This document shows positions 1-10,228 of a stretch of DNA of 51,793 nucleotides, piece after piece. The notes under the pieces are model-generated. The model was given only the letters and a program-made list of their open reading frames with translations, was not told where the DNA came from and ran no database searches. The DNA is from Amphritea sp. (GTDB taxonomy: Bacteria > Pseudomonadota > Gammaproteobacteria > Pseudomonadales > Balneatricaceae): positions 1 to 51,793 of the forward strand of contig JAIBCZ010000002.1 of NCBI GenBank assembly GCA_024679645.1, written 5' to 3'. How positions within the stretch are numbered: position 1 is the first letter of the stretch; every line of letters begins with the position of its first letter. A program made the translations under genes and the position numbers.

Positions 1-155
1 ATCGCAGATTTTCTCTGGTTTGGCTGACCCTTTTATTATACTAAAAACGACTATTTAATAGATTTCGACGTTAAGACTGATTGATCATAAAAGCACAATG
101 GATAGTCCAACAGGTAATCAATAGTTTTCACACAGTCTGGGCACAAAGCATATAT

Positions 156-182
156 AAAAAGAGCGCTGAATTGGCTCTCTGT
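156..182 (-). terminator. Rho-independent terminator-like hairpin downstream of flgT
   Basis: On the minus strand AGAGAGC-caattca-GCGCTCT followed by TTTTTATATA (one mismatch in the stem). Confidence 0.5.
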
Positions 183-199
183 GGTGTTTTTTCTAGCAA

Positions 200-306
200 G
201 GAAAACGAAGTTTTCCGTCGAGCCACTAGCAAGTGACGCAGTCACGTTCTAGCTAGCCGCGTAGCGGCGGTCTGCCTGGTAATAAGCGTTCCGCTTATTA
301 CCAGGC
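200..306. repeat. Cluster of four short perfect palindromes with 3-nt loops
   Basis: GGAAAAC-gaa-GTTTTCC (200-216), GTGAC-gca-GTCAC (233-245), GCCGC-gta-GCGGC (256-268), GCCTGGTAATAAGCG-ttc-CGCTTATTACCAGGC (274-306). Confidence 0.85.
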
Positions 307-1518
307 GATAACAACATCATCCGGTTGAATATTATAAACCGCCCCATCCTCAGACAAACGGCCTATCGCAAACATCGGCTGTACTTCAGTAACGGTTAGT
401 GTTTTGCGGGTATTGGTAAGTTGCACATGGCTGCGCATATCTTCAGTAAAGAAGCTGGATTTACGGTAGACCGTGAGCTTATCTCCAGCGTTTATCCCGG
501 CTAAGGCCCCGGCGTTAAACCAGAGAAATTTGCCGTCACTTTTCGTTATGCTGGCTGAAAAGGGCATGCAGCGAAGCTCATCATTCAGATCGGAAGTAAC
601 CTGACTGAGCAGTTCTCGAGTCTGCTTGCCGTAGTCCTGACGCCAGAATTCGGCGCTGGCAAAACCGGGACGTGCTTCGGGTTCGAGGTTCCAGCGGCCA
701 GCGGTTGCATACTGCTTGCTGAAGAGTAGAGCGCCAGAGAAGCCATCGTGGATATACAGGTCAAGGGCCAGGCTTCGCAAATGCCGCTTGCTGCGATAAT
801 CCATTCGATTATAGAAATCGATCAAAATATTCCGCTTTGGATCAGTGACGGAGCTGTCAGACATAGTCAGATCTCGAATCACCCCGGAGACAATGTATTG
901 CACATCCAGCTGTCGGGTGTGGTCAAGTACCGTAGTCAGAGCGCCGGCACTCAGCTGTCTTGTCGGAGCGGTTGATGCCGTTTGGTGAACGTTGAGCATG
1001 CCTGCGTTTAGCGCTCGAAGATTGCTTGTCTGATTAATCTGGTTACTGAGAATATTGCTCAGCTCGGTCTGGATGTTACTGAGATTACCCAGATTAGCTT
1101 GCTGTGGGTAAAGTAGAGGAAAGGCGGTGATGGCGACGGATTTTTGATACCCATGGCCCGATACTCCGGCAGGGCAGCCCTTTTCGAAATCGACGTTAGC
1201 ACGAATTTTTACCCATAGCGTGCGTCCCTGAATTTTTTCGTCCAGCACCTCAATATTGCTTACCATGCCGAGGGTGCTCACCTGCATATTGTCGATACTC
1301 AGTACCCCCTGATTAATGGTCTGGGTACTGCTGACAATGGCGCTGGCCTGAAGCGAAGCCTGTTGCGTGGCGTTCTTAATGGCGGCCTGACGGGCAGAGT
1401 CGAGATCTTTGTTAAATATCAGGGCTTGTCCCTCTGCTTCCATCGTGACGGCATGCAGTGACAGGCTGATAAAACTAACGATTAAAGCGGCGAGGATACG
1501 TAGCATAGAATTAAACAT
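298..1518 (-). CDS. flgT: Flagellar assembly protein FlgT
   Basis: 406-aa ORF with signal peptide; N-terminal VTMEAEGQALI...ARQAAIKNATQQA typical of FlgT; divergent from flgO/flgP. Confidence 0.8.
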   Translation of the reverse strand: MFNSMLRILAALIVSFISLSLHAVTMEAEGQALIFNKDLDSARQAAIKNATQQASLQASAIVSSTQTINQGVLSIDNMQVSTLGMVSNIEVLDEKIQGRTLWVKIRANVDFEKGCPAGVSGHGYQKSVAITAFPLLYPQQANLGNLSNIQTELSNILSNQINQTSNLRALNAGMLNVHQTASTAPTRQLSAGALTTVLDHTRQLDVQYIVSGVIRDLTMSDSSVTDPKRNILIDFYNRMDYRSKRHLRSLALDLYIHDGFSGALLFSKQYATAGRWNLEPEARPGFASAEFWRQDYGKQTRELLSQVTSDLNDELRCMPFSASITKSDGKFLWFNAGALAGINAGDKLTVYRKSSFFTEDMRSHVQLTNTRKTLTVTEVQPMFAIGRLSEDGAVYNIQPDDVVIAW

Positions 1519-1538
1519 AACTTATAGCTGACCGATAA
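1512..1538 (+). promoter_or_regulatory. Candidate sigma-28 (FliA) promoter for flgO/flgP
   Basis: TAAACATA-N11-ACCGATAA compared with consensus TAAAGTTT-N11-GCCGATAA. Confidence 0.4.
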
Positions 1539-1640
1539 TACTCTAAGGTATGCAAATTATTGACTTGATGCAATACAGCAGGGACTGTTTAAGTGCCTGA
1601 TTTATGTTAGTTTAAACGGATATTTAATTCTGGGTGTCTG

Positions 1641-2357
1641 GTGTTGATGAGATATTCTTTACTGCTTGTTCCTATTCTGTTGTCTGGCCTGTTGTCTGGG
1701 TGCATGCTGAAAGAGCCCGTTCCGGTTGTGGTGCAGAGTGTCGATCCGCAGGTCGTTGAGCAGATGCGTGAAGCTGAAGCGGCTAATCTGGAAGCTCGGC
1801 GAGAGCTGGCTAAGCATGAGGTGAGCGTCGTTGGTGATCAGTCAACAGGTGCGGATCCGCTGAGTGAGGCGGTGTCACAGATGGCGATTCAGCTGAATGT
1901 GGGTCTGACTGAGAATCGGATAAAGCGACTACCCATTGCAATCCTTCCCTTTGTTCAATTAGGGAGTAAAGCATCCGGAACCCCTACCGGCGAGCGGCTG
2001 AGCGAAAATTTTATTTTTCAATTGCAGCAGCATGGTTATAACCTGATCGATTTTCGGGCAGTGAGCTTAAATACCTCAGCCAAAGAGCCTCTGTCTACCG
2101 CTAATCTGTCGGCATTGCATAATCGCTTTCGTATTCATTTTGTTCTTACCGGAACCTATAGTCAGCATCAGGATGGCATTATTATCAATGCCCGGGTGTT
2201 GGATACGACCACTCGACAAATTCTGGCTGCGTCACAAACGAATATACCTTCGGCCCGGCTAGAAGGGGCTTTGCCGGGGTACGACCCGATTAAAGCGATG
2301 GATGAGGGGATGATAATTGAAAACGGCACACGCAAGGCAACTGAGGTCGTGAAATGA
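1641..2357 (+). CDS. flgO: FlgO family outer membrane protein (start may be ATG 1647)
   Basis: Lipoprotein signal LLSGC; C-terminal FlgO-like domain (LPIAILPFVQLGS...GERLSENFIFQLQQHGYNLID); followed by flgP. Confidence 0.8.
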   Translation: MLMRYSLLLVPILLSGLLSGCMLKEPVPVVVQSVDPQVVEQMREAEAANLEARRELAKHEVSVVGDQSTGADPLSEAVSQMAIQLNVGLTENRIKRLPIAILPFVQLGSKASGTPTGERLSENFIFQLQQHGYNLIDFRAVSLNTSAKEPLSTANLSALHNRFRIHFVLTGTYSQHQDGIIINARVLDTTTRQILAASQTNIPSARLEGALPGYDPIKAMDEGMIIENGTRKATEVVK

Positions 2358-2836
2358 TCTTATCCCATGCTGTAAAAAAAATGTTTCAAGGTGTTTTGGT
2401 TTTGATGCTGGCGATAACGTTGGGAGGCTGCGAAACGTTTGTCGAGTCGACCAAGGATATTGTTTCGGCACTGCCTGATCTTCCTCCACAGGTTGATAGT
2501 ACACCGGTGGAGCCTAACTGGGCTCAGGTGACAGGTTATGCGCCGATCAGTCTGCAAGGAGGGTTGAGTAAGCAGCATAAAATGCTGATGGCCATGAAGG
2601 CTTCTAAACTGGATGCATACCGTGAGTTGACGGTATTAGTGCACGGGCAATATCTGGCAGGTACTACCTCAGTTAAAGATATGGTGCTGCAAAATGATCA
2701 GTTTCAGGGGGCTGTGGCGGGCATTGTGCGTGGTGCGCGGGTGGTGAAGAGCTATCCGATACAGACCGATGTCTATGCCACGATTCTGGAGATTGATTTG
2801 AATCAGGTGCAGCGGGCCTGGCAGTCGAGTCAGTAA
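2354..2836 (+). CDS. flgP: Flagellar LPP20-type lipoprotein FlgP
   Basis: Lipobox ITLGGC; LMAMKASKLDAYRELTVLVHGQYLAG... LPP20/FlgP motif; 4-nt overlap with flgO. Confidence 0.8.
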   Translation: MILSHAVKKMFQGVLVLMLAITLGGCETFVESTKDIVSALPDLPPQVDSTPVEPNWAQVTGYAPISLQGGLSKQHKMLMAMKASKLDAYRELTVLVHGQYLAGTTSVKDMVLQNDQFQGAVAGIVRGARVVKSYPIQTDVYATILEIDLNQVQRAWQSSQ

Positions 2837-2945
2837 GTGTCTTGGTTAAACAAGAACGCAGGCTTTGTGAAGTGACCCCCAATAGTTGAATAACCAACAC
2901 TGGGGGGGCTAAAACCTTGGGTGGCGACCTGAGCGCTGCGGTGGA

Positions 2946-3242
2946 TTATTTAGGTTTTTGGGTCGCCTCAAAAGCAGCCAGCTGTTCTGGTGTTGCTGGC
3001 TTCTGATGTTGTTTTTTCCATTCGGAATATGGCATGCCATAGACCTGCTCGCAGGCTGACTCGTAGCTGATCTCTACACCCTGGTCGTCGGCTGCGGCTT
3101 TATACCATTTAGACAAGCAATTACGGCAAAAACCAGCCAGAATCATTAGGTCGATATTTTGTACATCCTTACGTTCATCCAGATGTTGTACTAAGCGACG
3201 AAAAGCTGCGGCTTCAAGTTCGGTTTGTGTTTGTTTGTCCAT
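2946..3242 (-). CDS. DUF1244 family protein
   Basis: MDKQTQTELEAAAFRRLVQHLDERKDVQNIDLMILAGFCRNCLSKWYKAAAD matches the DUF1244 pattern. The longer ORF start (3317) is probably not used. Confidence 0.8.
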   Translation of the reverse strand: MDKQTQTELEAAAFRRLVQHLDERKDVQNIDLMILAGFCRNCLSKWYKAAADDQGVEISYESACEQVYGMPYSEWKKQHQKPATPEQLAAFEATQKPK

Positions 3243-3294
3243 GTTCGGTCCTTTTAATCTAAGCAGTGCCTGATTTTTAGTATGATCTTTGAGA

Positions 3295-5985
3295 TCAGGT
3301 TGACTGACTGTGTTCATCGAGTTGCTGGCAGATGGTCTGTTTCAGGCTTTCGCAAAGCTCAGGATCAGTTATAGGCTGCCCGTCGTCATCATTAATGTAG
3401 AAAAGGTCTTCCACTCGCTCGCCAATACTGGTGATCATCGCTTTTCGTACATGGATTCCCAGGTCTACGAAGATGCCGCCAAGGCGGGCCAGCAGGCCGG
3501 GACGGTCGGGAGTTACTACCTTGACTACTGTTAGCTGTGTTGCCGGGTCAGTACTTAGGCTGACCTGAGTCGGGTAGGCAAAGAGTTTCATTTGGCGAGG
3601 TATTCGTCGCTGGATAATGGCCGGAAAATCATCAGGGTCATCCAGTTCTTCAATGAGATGGATACGGATCCGCTCAAGATAATCATCATCTTCCGGCAGC
3701 GGCAGGTTATCCTCGGTCAGAACGGTGTAAGTATTCAGGGCCTGGTTGTTATCGGCCACCATGATCTGGGCGTCCTGAATGGTCAGATTTAACTGGTCAA
3801 GCGCAGACGCTGTTGCTGCAAACAGGTTGGGCAGGTCTTGCATGTAGACGAACACCTCCGTCGCACCTTCGTAGGCCCTGTAAGAGGTCTTGCGGATCAT
3901 TACCAGTGGTAAGGTCGAATCGCCATGTTCAAGTATTGCCTGGGTTTGCCAGGCAATATGCTGAGGTTGTTCCCGCAGAAAGTAATCTTCGCCCAGCATG
4001 TTCCAGAATTGTTCAACTTCAGTTGAGCTGTGGCCTTTACGTTGTAATATGGCCAGTGATTCATTTTGCGTTTGTTCAATTCGATCGTCTTTATTGACGG
4101 GGTTTTCCAGTCCGCGACGCAGCGTGCGCTTTGTTTCAGTGTAGAGCTGGCGCATCAGGGTCGCACGCCAGCTGTTCCATAGGGTGTGGTTAGTCGCGTT
4201 AATGTCGGCCACAGTGAGGATATAAAGGTAATCAAGGTGGACAACGTCGCCGATCTGTTCCGCAAAACGGACGATGACATCCGGATCAGATATGTCTTTA
4301 CGTTGTGCCGTCATGGACATTAGAAGGTGGTTTTTGACCAGCCATTGAACCAAATAAGTATCCCATTTGCCTAAGTGATGTCGTTGGCAAAATTCGATGG
4401 CATCAGTTGCTCCCAGTTCTGAGTGATCACCACCACGGCCCTTGGCTATATCATGGTATAAGCCGGCAATATAGATAAGTTCAATCTTGGGCAGTTGATT
4501 CACCACCCGGTGGGCGATCGGGAACTTCTCCCTTTGATCCTCGTGACGGAACTGACGGATATTCTGAATTACTTTGAGTGTGTGGGCATCCACGGTATAG
4601 ATGTGAAAAAGGTCATGCTGCATCTGGCCGATGATTCGTCCGAATTCCGGCAGGTAAAGGCCGAGTATGCCATAACGGTTCATCCGTTTGAGTTCGGTGG
4701 AGACTCTTGCATCCTGGCGCAGTAGTTCCATAAAGAGCGATGTGTTGCGAATGTCATTACGGAAATCATCGTCGATTCGGTGTCGGTTGTTCCGGATTAA
4801 CCGAATGGTGGAAGCACGAACACCTTTGATTTTCTCATTTTGTGCCAGTAGAACAAACATCTCCAACATGGCGAAGGGTTTGTGCTCGAAGACGGACTCA
4901 TGGGAGACCCGAATGAAGCCGTTGTGCAGGTTGAAGCGATTATTCAGCGGGACAATAACCTGTTCTTCTTCGTGTCGTAGAATGACTTCATCAAAATACT
5001 GCAAAAGCATACCGTTAAACTCGGACATCGCTTTAGCGACCCGGTAATACTTATACATGAACTGTTCGACGGCCAGTGCACCGTTCTGGTCGGTGTAGCC
5101 AAAAAATTCCGCCAGTGTCCGCTGATGGTCGAATAGCAGGCGATCTTCGCGGCGGTTACAGAGCATATGCATTGCATACCGAATGCTCCAGAGGTACAGC
5201 TCACCTTTGTTCAGGGTATCCAGCTCTATTTCGGTAACAAAGCCGTGATCAACCAGGTCGCGAATATAGGTGGCTCCGAAATGTCGTTTGGCAACCCAGC
5301 CGATGGTCTGAAGGTCGCGCAACCCTCCGGGAGAGTTCTTTAGATTGGGTTCCAGATTGTATTCGGTATCGTTAGTCTTATCGTGTCGCCGTGATTGCTC
5401 GTCAACTTTGGCCAGGAAGAACTCTTTATCGGTCCAGGCTCCTTCAGAAGTGACCTTCAGGTACATCTGAATATGCAGATCTTCATTGCCCACCAGTGGA
5501 CGCGATTCAATGAGATTGGTGGCAATGGTGATATCGTTTTTAGCTTCCTCGTAACACTCATCCAGGGTCCGCACGCTGGATCCGATATCCAGATTAATAT
5601 CCCAGAGCAATGTGAGAAAGCCGCTGATGCTTTCTTGTACTTCGGCATCTTCGACATCATGAAGCAAGATCAGAAGGTCTACGTCTGAACGGGGGTGTAG
5701 TTCGCCGCGGCCATAGCCGCCGACAGCTATCAGGGACACATGTTGCTCTGAAGGCCATGTGAACAGGTTCCAGGCCTGGAGGAGAAGCTGGTCAACCAGC
5801 CAGGCCCGGCCATAAACCAGCTTGCGAATATCTTCACCATCTTTGAATCGCTGGTCCATGGTGTCCTGAGCGGACTTCAGGGCCTGCTTGAATACCGGTA
5901 AAGGTGAGCTGGATTCCGCTAGCGCGGCAGTAAATTCACAAGCTGAGAACAGTGTTTCATCAGCAGCAAAAGCAGTATTCGACAT
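3295..5985 (-). CDS. glnD: [Protein-PII] uridylyltransferase GlnD
   Basis: Nucleotidyltransferase (GGYGRGELHPRSDVDLLIL), HD domain (YHDIAKGRGGDHSELG) and C-terminal ACT repeats. Confidence 0.95.
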   Translation of the reverse strand: MSNTAFAADETLFSACEFTAALAESSSPLPVFKQALKSAQDTMDQRFKDGEDIRKLVYGRAWLVDQLLLQAWNLFTWPSEQHVSLIAVGGYGRGELHPRSDVDLLILLHDVEDAEVQESISGFLTLLWDINLDIGSSVRTLDECYEEAKNDITIATNLIESRPLVGNEDLHIQMYLKVTSEGAWTDKEFFLAKVDEQSRRHDKTNDTEYNLEPNLKNSPGGLRDLQTIGWVAKRHFGATYIRDLVDHGFVTEIELDTLNKGELYLWSIRYAMHMLCNRREDRLLFDHQRTLAEFFGYTDQNGALAVEQFMYKYYRVAKAMSEFNGMLLQYFDEVILRHEEEQVIVPLNNRFNLHNGFIRVSHESVFEHKPFAMLEMFVLLAQNEKIKGVRASTIRLIRNNRHRIDDDFRNDIRNTSLFMELLRQDARVSTELKRMNRYGILGLYLPEFGRIIGQMQHDLFHIYTVDAHTLKVIQNIRQFRHEDQREKFPIAHRVVNQLPKIELIYIAGLYHDIAKGRGGDHSELGATDAIEFCQRHHLGKWDTYLVQWLVKNHLLMSMTAQRKDISDPDVIVRFAEQIGDVVHLDYLYILTVADINATNHTLWNSWRATLMRQLYTETKRTLRRGLENPVNKDDRIEQTQNESLAILQRKGHSSTEVEQFWNMLGEDYFLREQPQHIAWQTQAILEHGDSTLPLVMIRKTSYRAYEGATEVFVYMQDLPNLFAATASALDQLNLTIQDAQIMVADNNQALNTYTVLTEDNLPLPEDDDYLERIRIHLIEELDDPDDFPAIIQRRIPRQMKLFAYPTQVSLSTDPATQLTVVKVVTPDRPGLLARLGGIFVDLGIHVRKAMITSIGERVEDLFYINDDDGQPITDPELCESLKQTICQQLDEHSQST

Positions 5986-6025
5986 TGAGGGTCCCGTTAG
6001 AGGCCTGACCAAAAATGGGTCAGGC

Positions 6026-6796
6026 TTAGAAGTTTTCTTCCTTGCGTTTGGTTAAAACTTCACAGCCATCGGCGGTGACTAATAGCGTGTGTTCCCATTG
6101 GGCAGATAAACGTTTGTCTGTTGTTTCGACTGTCCAGCCATCCCGTTTAAGTAATTTTACGTGGCGTTTGCCTGCGTTAATCATTGGTTCGATGGTAAAG
6201 CACATGCCTTCCTGTAATTCGAAGCCGGTACCGGGTTTGCCATAATGAACAACCTGAGGTTCTTCATGGAAATCTTTGCCGATGCCGTGTCCACAGTACT
6301 CTCTTACAACGGAATAATGGTTGGATTCAGCCAGTTCCTGGATTACATGGCCAATATCGCCTAATCGAGCGCCCGGTTTAACCAGTGCTATGCCTTTATA
6401 GAGGCAGTCCAGTGTGATCTCGCAGAGACGTTCGGCATGGGGTGGTGCTTTACCTACGTAGAACATCTTACTGGTATCGCCGTGGTATCCGTCTTTGATA
6501 ACAGTGATATCAATATTGATAATATCGCCGTTTTTCAATTTCTTATCGTTAGGGATGCCGTGGCATACAACGTGGTTGACAGAGGTGCAGATCGATTTTG
6601 GAAAACCATGATAGTTCAGCGGTGCCGGGATCGCATTCTGTTCGTTGACGATATAATCATGGCAGATCTTGTTGATCTCTTCGGTCGTTACGCCGGGCTT
6701 TACAAAGGGCTCGATCATTTCTAATACTTCCGCAGCCAGACGGCCTGCGACACGCATTTTTTCGATCTCATCCGGTGTTTTGATAGTGATGCTCAT
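6026..6796 (-). CDS. map: Type I methionine aminopeptidase
   Basis: MSITIKTPDEIEKMRVAGRLAAEVL...CGHGIGKDFHEEPQV...TIEPM. Confidence 0.95.
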   Translation of the reverse strand: MSITIKTPDEIEKMRVAGRLAAEVLEMIEPFVKPGVTTEEINKICHDYIVNEQNAIPAPLNYHGFPKSICTSVNHVVCHGIPNDKKLKNGDIINIDITVIKDGYHGDTSKMFYVGKAPPHAERLCEITLDCLYKGIALVKPGARLGDIGHVIQELAESNHYSVVREYCGHGIGKDFHEEPQVVHYGKPGTGFELQEGMCFTIEPMINAGKRHVKLLKRDGWTVETTDKRLSAQWEHTLLVTADGCEVLTKRKEENF

Positions 6797-6924
6797 ATAA
6801 ACCCTTAATAATGTAAGCCTTTGGGGCATAAGAAAATATGTGAAGATAGTTGAGCGATTGTAGCTAATTAACCACTCAAGAACAAAAAAACGCTATAAAT
6901 AGATTATAATTTCTGCTTCATATA

Positions 6925-7078
6925 TGCGGGGATTTATGGTATAAAATCGCGCTCGAAATTTGTGTATGAAATGCAAATTTTTAAATCCACACATGTTACC
7001 GACACATACTCTTGGGTGCCGCTTGCGGTTGGGGTATGGGGTGCATGGAGGTCTAACCCTAAACTTTAGGAAATTATA
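6925..7078 (+). promoter_or_regulatory. rpsB promoter and 5' leader
   Basis: TATAAAAT -10-like box near 6939 followed by a >120-nt leader before rpsB. S2 autoregulation of rpsB-tsf is established in E. coli; use of this leader here is inferred. Confidence 0.4.
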
Positions 7079-7819
7079 ATGGCAAAAGTTACAATGCGTG
7101 ACCTGCTTAAAGCAGGTGTTCACTTCGGTCACCAGACCCGTTACTGGAACCCGAAAATGGGTAAGTACATTTTCGGTGCTCGTAACAAAATTCATATCAT
7201 CAACCTTGAGCACACTCTGCCTGCCCTGAACGGTGCGCTGGATGTTGTTAAAGGTATGGCTGTGAACAAGAACAAAATCTTGTTCGTTGGTACTAAGCGT
7301 GCTGCTAGCAAAACTGTTAAAGAAGAAGCTAGCCGTGCAAACATGCCGTACGTAAACCACCGCTGGTTGGGTGGTATGCTGACGAACTACAAGACTATCC
7401 GTCAGTCTATCCGTCGTTACCGCGATCTGGAAGGACAGAGCCAGGATGGTACTTTCGCTCAGTTGACTAAGAAAGAAGCTTTGATGCGTCAGCGTGAGAT
7501 GGAAAAGCTGGAACGTTCTATTGGTGGTATCAAGGACATGGGTGGTCTTCCAGACGCACTGTTTGTTATCGATGTTGATCATGAGCGTATCGCTATCAAC
7601 GAAGCAAACAAGCTGGGTATCCCTGTTATTGGTATCGTTGATACTAACAGCAACCCTGATGGTGTTGACTACGTAATCCCAGGTAATGACGATGCTCTGC
7701 GCGCAATTCAGATCTACGTTAAAGCTGCTGCGGATGCATGTTCTGAAGGCACTGAAGTGAATGCTGGTGACAAGAGCGAATTCGTTGAAGTTGAAAACAA
7801 CGAAGCTGCTGCTGAGTAA
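7079..7819 (+). CDS. rpsB: 30S ribosomal protein S2
   Basis: [33 protein letters not shown]...; preceded by AGGAAATTATA. Confidence 0.98.
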   Translation: MAKVTMRDLLKAGVHFGHQTRYWNPKMGKYIFGARNKIHIINLEHTLPALNGALDVVKGMAVNKNKILFVGTKRAASKTVKEEASRANMPYVNHRWLGGMLTNYKTIRQSIRRYRDLEGQSQDGTFAQLTKKEALMRQREMEKLERSIGGIKDMGGLPDALFVIDVDHERIAINEANKLGIPVIGIVDTNSNPDGVDYVIPGNDDALRAIQIYVKAAADACSEGTEVNAGDKSEFVEVENNEAAAE

Positions 7820-7864
7820 TCAGACTGTCAGGCGATTTGGATAAATTATTCAAGTACGCCGGAG

Positions 7865-7888
7865 GGGGAGCTTAGCTCCCCTTTTTTT
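7865..7888 (+). terminator. rpsB-tsf intergenic terminator/attenuator
   Basis: GGGGAGC-tta-GCTCCCC followed by TTTTTTT. Confidence 0.85.
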
Positions 7889-7926
7889 GAATTTGAATCT
7901 ATAGATTGTTAATGGGGTAAAACCAA

Positions 7927-8787
7927 ATGGCAAAGTTCTCCGCTAAGCAGGTTAAAGAACTGCGCGATCGTACCGGTCTGGGTATGATGGAGTGTAAAAA
8001 AGCGCTGGCTGCTGCTGATGGCGACGTTGATAAGGCGATCGAAGAGCTGCGTAAAGCTTCAGGCATGAAGGCTGCTAAGAAAGCCGGTCGTACCGCTGCT
8101 GAAGGTGTTGTTGTAGTACAAGTTGCAGATGATAATAGCTACGCTGTTGCTGTAGAAGTTAACTCTGAAACCGACTTTGCTGCGCGTGATGCTAACTTCC
8201 TGGCATTTACTCAGACTGTGCTGGCGAAAGCGTTCGCTGAGAAACAGACTGATGTTGAAGCGCTGATGGCTGGCGAACTGACTGATGTTCGTGATGCTCT
8301 GGTTCAGAAGATTGGTGAGAACATCGGCGTGCGCCGTGTTTTGATCGTTGAAGGTGCTGTTGTTGCAGCTTACGTTCACGGTACTGGTACTTTGGCAGCA
8401 CTGGTTGCTCTGAGTGGTGGTGATGCTGAACTGGCTAAAGATGTTGCGATGCATGTGACAGCTGTTAACCCACAAGTGGTTAGCAAAGAAGATATGCCTG
8501 CTGATGTTGTAGCTAAAGAGAAAGAGATCATTCTGGCGCAGCCTGATATGGCGAGCAAGCCTGCTGAAATCGCTGAAAAGATGGTTGTTGGTCGTATCAA
8601 CAAATACCTGGCTGAAAATAGCCTGGTTGAACAGCCATTTGTTAAGAACCCAGATGTTAAAGTGGGTCAGCTGGTTAAAGATGCGGGCGCGTCCGTTGCA
8701 TCTTTCATCCGCATTGAAGTAGGTGAAGGTATCGAAGTTGAAGAGAAAGACTTCGCTACAGAGGTTGCTGAGCAACTGAAGGGTTAA
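7927..8787 (+). CDS. tsf: Elongation factor Ts
   Basis: [33 protein letters not shown]... Confidence 0.98.
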   Translation: MAKFSAKQVKELRDRTGLGMMECKKALAAADGDVDKAIEELRKASGMKAAKKAGRTAAEGVVVVQVADDNSYAVAVEVNSETDFAARDANFLAFTQTVLAKAFAEKQTDVEALMAGELTDVRDALVQKIGENIGVRRVLIVEGAVVAAYVHGTGTLAALVALSGGDAELAKDVAMHVTAVNPQVVSKEDMPADVVAKEKEIILAQPDMASKPAEIAEKMVVGRINKYLAENSLVEQPFVKNPDVKVGQLVKDAGASVASFIRIEVGEGIEVEEKDFATEVAEQLKG

Positions 8788-8802
8788 ATACTGACCCTGC
8801 AC

Positions 8803-8841
8803 AGATTGTGCGCCTGTTCTGGGTGCGCAATCTCTTTTTTT
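8803..8841 (+). terminator. tsf downstream terminator
   Basis: AGATTGTGCGCC...GCGCAATCT followed by CTTTTTTTAT (imperfect stem). Confidence 0.65.
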
Positions 8842-8884
8842 ATTGATACACTGGTACGAACTCAGTCTGGGTGGAGACGAACCA

Positions 8885-9643
8885 ATGCCTGCCTCAAATA
8901 AGCATTCCAAGTACAAACGTATTCTTCTTAAGTTAAGCGGCGAAGCCCTGATGGGAGAAGAAAATTTCGGGATCGATCCTAAAGTAATGAACCGCATGGC
9001 CCTTGAAATTGGCCAGTTAGTGGGTATTGGTGTGCAGATCGGTATGGTTATCGGAGGTGGTAACCTGTTTCGCGGTGCTGCACTGAGTGCTGCAGGCCTT
9101 GATCGGGTAACCGGCGATCATATGGGTATGCTGGCAACCGTGATGAACGCGCTGGCGATGCGGGATGCGCTGGAACGTAGTAACATAGCTACCCGGGTTA
9201 TGTCTGCAATACCGATGACCGGTGTAGTGGATGATTATGATCGTCGTAATGCGGTCCGTTATCTGGACCAGGGCGATGTTGTTATTTTTTCTGCGGGTAC
9301 CGGTAACCCGTTTTTTACCACGGACTCAGCCGCCTGTTTGCGGGGCATCGAGATTGATGCTGATGTGGTAATTAAAGCCACCAAAGTTGATGGTGTGTAT
9401 ACTGCGGATCCGATGAAAGACCCTTCTGCCAAGCGTTATCTACATCTGAATTTCGATGAAGCGCTTGAAAAACAGTTGGGAGTAATGGATCTGACTGCAA
9501 TCTGTCTGGCCCGTGACCATGAGATGCCGGTTCGGGTTTTCAATATGAATAAGCCAGGTGCGCTGGCCAATCTGATTGTTGGCAGCGACGAGGGAACTCT
9601 CATTGATAACAATGAGACGGTAGGAGATAAATATGCTGAATGA
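8885..9643 (+). CDS. pyrH: UMP kinase
   Basis: [24 protein letters not shown]...; SD GGAG upstream of ATG 8885. Confidence 0.97.
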   Translation: MPASNKHSKYKRILLKLSGEALMGEENFGIDPKVMNRMALEIGQLVGIGVQIGMVIGGGNLFRGAALSAAGLDRVTGDHMGMLATVMNALAMRDALERSNIATRVMSAIPMTGVVDDYDRRNAVRYLDQGDVVIFSAGTGNPFFTTDSAACLRGIEIDADVVIKATKVDGVYTADPMKDPSAKRYLHLNFDEALEKQLGVMDLTAICLARDHEMPVRVFNMNKPGALANLIVGSDEGTLIDNNETVGDKYAE

Positions 9644-10190
9644 AATCGCTCAGGATGCCCAGGATCGTATGGGTAAAAGTCTGGAAGCTTTAGCGACTAA
9701 CCTGAAGAAAATTCGTACAGGCCGTGCTCATCCTAGTATTTTGGAAACTGTACAGGTGAACTATTATGGTTCTAATGTACCGCTGAGTCAGGTTGCCAAT
9801 ATTAGTGTTGAGGATGGTCGTACTTTGTCGATATCTCCATGGGAATCTAATCTGGTTCCGGATATTGAAAAAGCGATTATGAAATCAGATCTGGGATTGA
9901 ATCCTTCAACCGCGGGCGCGGTTATCCGTGTGCCAATGCCAGCGCTGACGGAAGAGACACGTAAGGGTTATATTCGACAGGCGCGCCAGGAAGCGGAGAA
10001 CGGTCGGGTATCAATTCGAAGTGTGCGTCGTGATGCGAACGGTGATGTTAAAGAACTGCTGAAGGAAAAAGAGATCACTGAAGATGAAGCGCGTGGCAGT
10101 GATGATCGGATTCAAAAGTTGACGGATAAGTTTATCGCTGAAGTAGATGTATTACTTCAGGCGAAAGAAGCTGATTTGATGGAAATTTGA
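9633..10190 (+). CDS. frr: Ribosome recycling factor
   Basis: [38 protein letters not shown]... Confidence 0.97.
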   Translation: MLNEIAQDAQDRMGKSLEALATNLKKIRTGRAHPSILETVQVNYYGSNVPLSQVANISVEDGRTLSISPWESNLVPDIEKAIMKSDLGLNPSTAGAVIRVPMPALTEETRKGYIRQARQEAENGRVSIRSVRRDANGDVKELLKEKEITEDEARGSDDRIQKLTDKFIAEVDVLLQAKEADLMEI

Positions 10191-10228
10191 TAAGGAATAA
10201 CCGGTAACTTAGGTTGCCGGTATTTGAT

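Noticed and set aside
6893-7582. 229-aa minus-strand ORF antisense to rpsB (and similar long antisense ORFs, e.g. 8059-8997)
   Set aside because: Antisense to highly expressed ribosomal/translation genes with biased codon usage; composition typical of shadow ORFs.
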